From assembly GCA_030068145.1 (NCBI GenBank), contig JAPJBO010000281.1, forward strand, positions 62,001-126,000: a DNA stretch of 64,000 nucleotides, in the 5' to 3' direction. Made by a program: the position numbers and the translations under genes. Each line of letters opens with the position of its first letter. Within the stretch, counting starts at the first letter, position 1. Of this stretch, positions 57,491 to 64,000 are shown one piece after another. The notes beneath the pieces were generated by a model. That model was not told the origin of the DNA and made no database searches. It saw only the letters and a program-made list of their open reading frames with translations. Source of the stretch: Diplonema papillatum (lineage: Eukaryota > Euglenozoa > Diplonemea > Diplonemida > Diplonemidae).

Positions 57491-57999
57491 ACCGTGTCTG
57501 AGTCAGTTAAAAAACTTAGGGCACTCGCCCTGATTGTGACTGCGACTCGCTAGGCAGCACTGACTTGTCTTCTTTTACGGTGGCAATCTGCGAAGTAAAC
57601 TCCGCTGAGCACAGTGGACATGGGGTTGCCGTGTGCAGTTGAAGTACCAAAATGCGTGCTGAGGGCAGCAAGTCGCGTACGCGAAGTCGCGTTCCGCAGG
57701 GCATACACTCGTAGCGGGGGAGGGGGCAGGTGGGACGGCTTTCGTTCATGGCAAGGCGATCAACATTTTCTTGTGCGGTCGCCGGGTTCTTTCCTTTTTT
57801 CGGTGCTGCATGTGGTGGAGGGGTGTGTCGTTGTTGTTGGTCTTGAGGGAAAAGGAAAAGGTAAGAAATCTTTTTGCGCTGGCCTCCGCTGGCCCCGGGG
57901 GGTCTAGTAGTTTGTGCTACCTCCATTGTTTTACACTCGTTCTCTTCTCTACTCGCTACTGTACATACTCTTTCGCTCTTTTCTCTCTTTGGGTGGGGG

Positions 58000-58018
58000 G
58001 GGGGGGGGGGGGGGGGGG
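58000..58018 (+). repeat. Homopolymer G tract
   Basis: A G run of about 20 bases interrupts otherwise unremarkable sequence. The length is uncertain. Confidence 0.8.
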
Positions 58019-58133
58019 CCGTTGTATAATGGTTTAGCTTGAAGGGAATTGGAAAGGTTAAAAAAGGTTTGGGGGTCACCGTCGGTTTGTTTTTTTATTT
58101 TTTTTTGTTTATCCACCTGGTCCAGACGAAAAT

Positions 58134-58204
58134 ATCGGGGAGTATCGGGGAGTTTCGGGGAGTTTCGGGGAAATTCGGGGAGTTTCGGGGAGTTTCGGGG
58201 TATT
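58134..58204 (+). repeat. 10-bp tandem repeat
   Basis: About seven units of GTTTCGGGGA or GTATCGGGGA. Confidence 0.85.
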
Positions 58205-59399
58205 TCCTTTGTGGCGACCACTTTCCCTGCAGCCGGCCTTGGCGAAGGCGGGGGGGGGCTACGCTATTATGGCCCTACCTTGCGCAGAGCGGTCCCGTGT
58301 TTGGCTATGCCCCGAAAACGAAGATAGCGGCTGAGATGGAAGGACAGACTGGGAGGTACAGGTTGGCACGGTTTTACACAGGTAGCGACAGGAACCGCTG
58401 CGGCAAGGAGAGCAGGAACTGTTCCACCAGAGGTCGTGCGGGTACACAGACAATGCTCGTGCTCGAGTCGCAGCTGGGGACGAACAGGCACGCCTTCAAT
58501 GATGAGGTCTGGGGGATGGACGTATTTTCCACGTATGGGCGGACGTGCTGGTGGGACGCCTTCGAAGACGGCACCTCCGGCAAGAAGGGGCAGAAGAGGG
58601 TAAATTTAGTGGGCGGCGGAGACCCAGTGCATGGAGGTAGGCGTGCCCAGGCCACCACCAAGGACGAGAGAGTGTGCACGAGACATCCGGACGGCCTCGC
58701 CGTGAAGTATTGAGAAGCACAGGATGACGCAGTGCGGGACGTGCAAGACGATCGCGGAATGCTGCAGGAACTCACACCGCGGATGCCGGCGGCAACACCG
58801 CCATCGAGAACGCCGAAGACAAGGCGACGACACTAGGACGGCCGCTGCAACGAAGCGGCGGCGTAAGGACTCGCCATCATCGAAGACAGAGACGTGCACT
58901 CCGCGGCGGGCAGAGGTCAAGATAAGGTACCAGTGACGAAGAGAGGTAGCACGAAGAGGTAGTCACGAAAGAGAGCAGATGCAGATTATCGCCACAGGCT
59001 CTTTGCATGCTAACCCTAACCACCAGGACCAGGGGCAGCTACGGTCGAAGACGGCAATTCGAGCGAGGAGGAGTAATGTTGATAACCAAAATGAGAGGCA
59101 CGATGACCATCCGAAAGCAGGGTTGCAGGATGATGCTTGGCCAAGGATACGGTTGCTATGGCGACTGGGACAGAGAGATAACGCAAGACCGAGCCCACAC
59201 GAAACACATGTAAATCTGGGTGTAGTGGCGGCATAAGCGTTCATCAAAAAAGACCACTTCGTAGTTGTATTGTTTTCTCCCCCCTCTAGCCTCCGTCGAA
59301 ATGAGCACAAGGCAGTCCCTCGAGTTTTTTTAGTGTGTGGTTGGTTCTCCAGCACACGTCCAGGACCAGAGGACCTCTTTTCTTGCCCTTCGCCGTAGT

Positions 59400-59531
59400 G
59401 TCCTCGAACCATAATTCCCCGTTACCCGTTACAGCCACGGTAGTCCCCTACACTACCGTCAAAAGCTGATAGGGCAGAAGCTCTTGCGGGCTTGCACCGA
59501 CTTGAAGTCGTGTGCTATCACCCGATTGACC
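59400..59531 (-). pseudogene. 18S rRNA fragment, copy 2
   Basis: The reverse complement reads GGTCAATCGGGTGATAGCAC, AAGAGCTTCTGCCCTATCAG, TTTTGACGGTAGTG, GACTACCGTGGCTGTAACGG and GTAACGGGGAATTATGGTTC. It covers the same stretch of the 18S 5' domain as 24751-24860 and starts at the same point. It is closer to the universal sequence than copy 1. Confidence 0.9.
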
Positions 59532-60009
59532 TGTTTCATCCAAGAACCGAAGAAGAAAGAAGAAAAAAGGAAAAAGAAGAAAAACTCTTCCCACACCTTC
59601 TTTTTTTTCTGTATTGACACCAAATGGCCTTTTTTTCCCGTCCCGCTACTTTACCTCCCTTACTGTTACCCCTCCCCGTAAAAGAACGAAGTAGAAAGCT
59701 ACAGGTTTGACACGTAGACCGATACGGACTGCACGGCAACCCCTGCTGGACGTGGGGGGCCCAGGACCACTTGCACAACGCAGTGGACCTGGTGTCGGTC
59801 ACATACGCCAAAAACGAAGTTACACGGATGCGCAACCACATGTGACAGTAAACAGTAAAGTAAAAGCGACACAAAGAACGTAAAGGAATGAAAACACACT
59901 GCCCAGACCCTGCTCTAACAGCACAAAAGGAAACCCCCCCCTTCCCCCTCGCCTCACAAGTCAAACGGAGACTTCAAAAAACTGGCCGCTTACTACAAGA
60001 AACAGTCTA

Positions 60010-60162
60010 AAAAGGCCGCTCCTGGTCCAGGAACGTGCCGGTCAACCACAGCTTGCAAAGTTTGAGTCGGAGGCAGCACAGTGCCGCAACCCCGTCCGCT
60101 CTGCCCTGCGGCTGACCGTCTCGACGAGCTTGTGTTCAGCGCGAGCGCCAAGCCCCCTCCCT
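60010..60162 (+). repeat. Repeat shared with ROCO intron 1
   Basis: Matches 6757-6905 with few differences (AAAAAGGCCGCTCCTGG, CTTGTGTTCAGCGCGAGCGC). Confidence 0.75.
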
Positions 60163-60717
60163 GAGAGAGAAAAAAGGGGATAAAATGGGTGCTGGTCTTT
60201 GCGGGTGTGGTGGCGGTGTTGTTGGTTCCCGTGTTCCCCAACGAAGACGATCCCACCCAGTTGGTTGATTCCTTGAAGCAGGTTTTCTCTGCTGATGGGT
60301 GTTGCTTGGGTTCGGCTCTATTGTACTAGAGCGAAAAGAACGCTTGAAACCAGGATCCGATGTTTGCGTCTCCAGGTGCGTGGCATTCGAGCAAAGTTGG
60401 GTACCGTGTGTTCGCATTGTGTTCACGGATGTTTGAGTGCTTTGGGTTTTGCGGCACGAGCAGGTGGCTCGTTCGGTCCCAGCCAATCTTCACAGCCTGT
60501 TTGCTCGCGAGAACCGCTGTTGGTTTTATACGGTTGGCCGACCATGGATGAGTCAGTACCGTTTGAACTCATGGCACTGTTCTGAGGTCCCGTAGAAGTA
60601 GGAGACAGGAAAGTGACGAAACGTGTTGTCGCAAACTCTTCCAATTCCGCACCTCGAAGGGTCTCGAAACCTCATGAAGGGTCGAGACGCCGTGGCTAGA
60701 AATGTGAAACCGAAAGA

Positions 60718-61150
60718 TTTTAGACGGTTTTTGAGCTTCGGGCGTTGTTAAGTCACCGGTTGACAGTTGAGGCAGTATGGTCGTTTAGTTGGATTCTGGG
60801 GAACAAAAGGGCGGATGGGGGGAAAATCTTAGTTGATAGATGGGGGGGGGAATTGGCTTAATGTTAAGGCAGACGTTTGCCTCTCACGTCGCAAGCAAAT
60901 TGACGACGGAGAAAGACAGTAGTGCGGAATGCATGCCTGACGGTCTAGGTTTGTATGCGTGTGACTTGTATTCTTGCAGTGTTGTCGCTGGATGACCAGA
61001 CCAAACCAAAAGACGTGGAGCCGAGGTAGGTCGGCCTTCTCAGAGGAACTCCCTAAGGATGGACGGGAAATCAACGTAGTTGAATGTTTCGGCTGAAAAC
61101 TGCCTCCCATGCATGTTTGATGCTAGCATCAAGTCTTCGTCGAAGAAAAA
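60718..61150 (+). repeat. TCTCCGG-family repeat and two hairpin modules
   Basis: Bases 60718-60780 carry TTTTTGAGCTTCGGGCGTTG, TTAAGTCACCGGTTGACAG. Bases 60850-60898 (TTAAGGCAGACGTTTGCCTC) and 61082-61146 (CATGCATGTTTGATGCTAGC, ATCAAGTCTTCGTCGAAGAA) are hairpin-module copies. Confidence 0.6.
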
Positions 61151-62130
61151 TGAGCGAGATTTCTTTTTTTGTTTGTGCGATTCAGTGCTCCCGCTAACCT
61201 CACTGTTCAGAGTTATAGGCGAACGGTACGGTACATCCAGGTGGAGAAGACCGTTGGTCGCACTAAAACAACATACTGGTGGAACTGCTGCAGCCAGCAG
61301 CCCATCACGCCGAGCAGAGAATAGACCGTGATGAAGTGCTTTGGCTGCACGATACCACCAACAGGAAAAAAGTGAGGAATTCCTCACCCTCTTTTTTCCA
61401 GCCTCTTTTTTTTTTGAGGAATTCCTCGCACTTTTCGTCAGCGGGAGCACTGGTGCGATTGAACCTACACGTGTTCTGGTTAAACCGCTGCCACCGTTCT
61501 TTTAGCTGTAACAAAATACTGCCTTCAGGGAAGCAGAAATAGGTTATCGTAAACAAGAAGGGTCCAAGACTCCGCAAGTACCGAACGACGCATGCCCTCG
61601 TTCTTTTTTAAATCGGGCGCTATTTCTTTTGCAAGCTAATAGCGCCCAATTTTGCTCGTCTGCACAAACGCGAGGAGTACTCAAGATAATTTGACGCTCA
61701 GCAAGCGCAACTCACGAAGGAGGAAACGTGCTGCAACCCACACGTCAGATTTACCTGTGTGGAAATCCTGAGTATTTTCCAGTACAGTAGTAATATTATA
61801 ATAGTAAAGGTTGTACCCTTTCCCGGAGAGGCTCGTCAAGAGAACATTTCCGGAGTTGGGGCTTGCACTGATAAACGAAGTAACGGACGATCAGCATCGA
61901 CTGACCAAAGGTGGTGAGCATGATGAGGCAAAAGTGTCTTGTTCTTCGCGTGCACAGGGTACGAACCTCTCTGGGGAGGGGTTCTCTTTCATGTGCAACT
62001 TGTTCCGGCAATGTTGTCCCGTCAGTACAAATGTACCATTAAGAAAGAAGTAGAGAGAGAGAGAGACGAGTTAGAGTGCAGGGACCATCTCTCCGGGGAG
62101 TTTCCGGTCTCCTCACTTCTCTTCGCACTG
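61151..62130. other. LINE 3' flank; no gene
   Basis: In minus orientation this is downstream of the LINE stop. Bases 62040-62130 hold GA repeats and CAGGGACCATCTCTCCGG, a motif also near 5411 and 23528. Inverted GAGGAATTCCTC palindromes flank 61376-61428. I could not find the LINE 3' terminus or a target duplication. Confidence 0.4.
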
Positions 62131-64000
62131 CTACGGCGGGCGTAAGTCGCTCCGGAGGCGCGCTGCAGGTTGCGGCTCTGCTACAGTGAGTGGCGGCACC
62201 GGAGTTGGTGCTGCAGCGGGCGCTCTGGCCGGCGGGCGAGCTCGTCTCGCGGGGGATCGCCGCCTTGTAACGCTGCGGGCCCTCTTCTTCCTCGCGACTG
62301 CGCGGCCTACGGCGGCGGCTATCACCTTGATGGGAAACTTCAGCTTCCATTGAGCGAAGGCTACGTCCTGAGGGTACACGGGTTTGGCGTCATTCCAGCT
62401 GTCTTTGGAGCAAACTGCTACTATGCCGTTTAACATCGCCTCTGTCCTCCGTCCAGCCGCAAAACGTGGACGGTGTGTGAATCCCGGCATTGCCGGCGCA
62501 CCCAGACAGCGTAAAGAGCATACACCCTGACGCCACTTCCCGGGGAAGGCTGAGGCCCCCGTGTCAGCAAAGCTTAGGTCGTTGATGGCTCGTGTTAGAT
62601 ATCCTATCTGCAACCCTTTTTCGGCAAACGTTTCCCCAGGCAGCTTGGATCGCGTGTAGGCCTCAAAATCCAAAGCGAGTTCCACGCCGGTCGTAGGGAG
62701 AGGGGGGGTGTTGACCCAACGTAGATTCCTTAGCCAGTAGACTAGCGTCGCCGCGAAGCGCGTCCCGATCTGCTTCGTGAGGAGCTCACGGCTGTCCCTT
62801 GCCAGCTCAACGTCATATCTCCCTGCCGCGGCGGAGGCAAGCTCCCAGGGGCGCGTCGTCGCGATATTACGCTGCGCTTGCGCCATCTCGATGGAGATGG
62901 TCCCGATCAGCTTCTGGACCCTCTCCACGAGTACCGGCGGGGTTCCGATGGGGGGAATCCCCCGTGTGCTCAGGCATAGGGGCATATTCTGTGCCGCCAC
63001 TCCTGCGACGTCGAGTCGGCAACGTAGATTGACCCACCTGCCCCCCGGTCCCGGGCATTCCCAGAAATAGTGCAGCAGGGTCCCCGGCGTCCCACCGTCG
63101 CAGAACTCGCATACGCCGTCATCCGTTCCCCATTTTCTGTTGCACCACTCGCGAGAGTACACCGCTCCTGCGATGCATTTGCGGATTGCAAAGCTGAGCC
63201 TGTCCTCCGTCGCGCGGTTCTGCCACAGTCTGTTCAGCAGGCGCACATCCACCCCCCTCTCGATACCCGAGTAGCCTTGCCTTTGTGTCGTCAGGTAGCG
63301 CCACGCTCGAAGACGCAGGCCCTCACGGACGAAGTGCAGTGTCTCCTTCCCGGAAAAAGGCACGGTCGCACCTTCGAACGATAGCAACTCGAAACTGTGC
63401 CGCTTCGCCGGCAGGAAACGTATCTCTCGAAGGAGATTGGATATCAGCCCGACGGGGCCCTTTAAGGAGGCGTCAGCCCCGGATACAAGAAGGGCATCCA
63501 TTCGCAGCCGAAACCTCTCCTTCTGGTATTGCTTCGCGGCGGTGCGGAGTGAGCTGTACCCGGAGGCGCATGCCGGATCGCACAAGTGCGCCTTCGCAAC
63601 AAGGGTAAGTGTCGCGAGGGGGCTCTTCGCCCGATTTGAGCGAGGAATCAAGCAGGCGGAGAGAGCCGTGCGAAGGACGGAGTTGTTCGCAAAGCCACCG
63701 GCCGAGTTGGCGCAGTAGGCCGCGCCGTAGTGCGCGGATGCCGCGATCGTCTGCATGACGCGGAACTTGGTGCGCGGCTTCAGTGGCGACGCTTCCAGCC
63801 TGGCTGCGGCTTCCACGGTCGCGTCAGACCTACCGTTGTCCACAGGCCCTTCTGTGCCCAGGGGAACGCCCAGAACCTTAACGGTCTTCACCGACTTCAC
63901 CGCCTTGCCTCCAACCTCGAGACGGGGGCCTTTTTCCGACGTCGAGAAGGAGGCACACTTGCCTTCGTTGAGAGCGAGGCCGGTCAGACTCCCGAATATC
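62131..64000 (-). mobile_element. LINE (non-LTR retrotransposon) reverse-transcriptase ORF, C-terminal part
   Basis: The minus-strand frame is open from the window edge to a TAG at 62131 (about 620 residues). At the start it reads LTGLALNEGKCASFSTSEKG and VKTVKVLGVPLG, typical of the region just after the reverse-transcriptase catalytic core. The YxDD motif itself lies beyond the window. Further on, a zinc-binding Cys2-His-Cys pattern (CEFCDGGTPGTLLHYFWECP) sits near 63050-63115, as in many LINE C-termini. A long extension follows and ends in a basic, Arg/Pro/Ala-rich tail (RKKRARSVTRRRSPARRARP). No frameshift or stop is seen in this part, so the copy may be young. A decayed sister 3' end is at 96-366. 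Confidence 0.9.

Noticed and set aside
58039..58713. 224-codon plus-strand open frame
   Set aside because: It begins in a low-complexity tract and has no recognisable domain. Codon preference is not convincing in either strand.

Overview
This window is nuclear DNA from a flagellated, intron-bearing eukaryote with a large, repeat-choked genome. The evidence is GT-AG introns in ribosomal-protein, GTPase and ciliary genes, cytosolic-type rRNA remnants, a non-LTR retrotransposon and many dispersed repeats. The protein sequences and gene density fit a protist. A chromerid-like alveolate is my best guess, but I cannot prove it from this window. Real coding exons stand out by G/C-rich third codon positions. 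Most other long open frames are random, repeat-driven, or begin at GTG or TTG.

Layout from left to right. At 96-366 lies the broken 3' end of a LINE, split by a small TA-flanked inverted-repeat element. At 3992-9114 (minus) is a Roc-COR (ROCO family) GTPase, which I could assemble into six exons with consistent phase; its introns are packed with repeats, and a decayed copy of its first exon lies just upstream. At about 10885-11345 is a decayed large-subunit rRNA segment. At 11.9-12.8 kb (minus) are a likely unknown exon and the terminal exon of a charged, RS-like protein. From 12.8 to 26.7 kb there are no recognisable intact genes, only minisatellites, MITE-like elements, an 18S rRNA fragment and tandem duplications. 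At 26761-30138 (minus) is a Gln/Pro/Tyr-rich coiled-coil protein whose intron carries a roughly 1.57 kb satellite of a 12-bp unit. At 31726-35770 (minus) are two copies of cytosolic ribosomal protein S13 (uS15), with a short candidate gene between them. At 36196-38280 is a disrupted gene whose middle segment appears inverted. At 42062-43955 (minus) is IFT54, an intraflagellar-transport B subunit. From 44 to 62 kb the window is almost wholly repeats. At 62131-64000 (minus) is the C-terminal part of a LINE reverse-transcriptase ORF that runs off the window.

Every protein-coding gene I can support reads on the minus strand. The genes do not form a pathway: translation (S13), cilium assembly (IFT54) and signalling (ROCO) sit side by side. 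The main scientific interest is in the repeat biology: near-identical elements in two introns of one gene, SINE-like elements with (CTA)n or poly(A) tails (one with a perfect 19-bp target duplication), several inverted-repeat elements, scattered rRNA fragments, and an S13 pair whose first coding exons match at 400 of 401 bases while the last codons have diverged.
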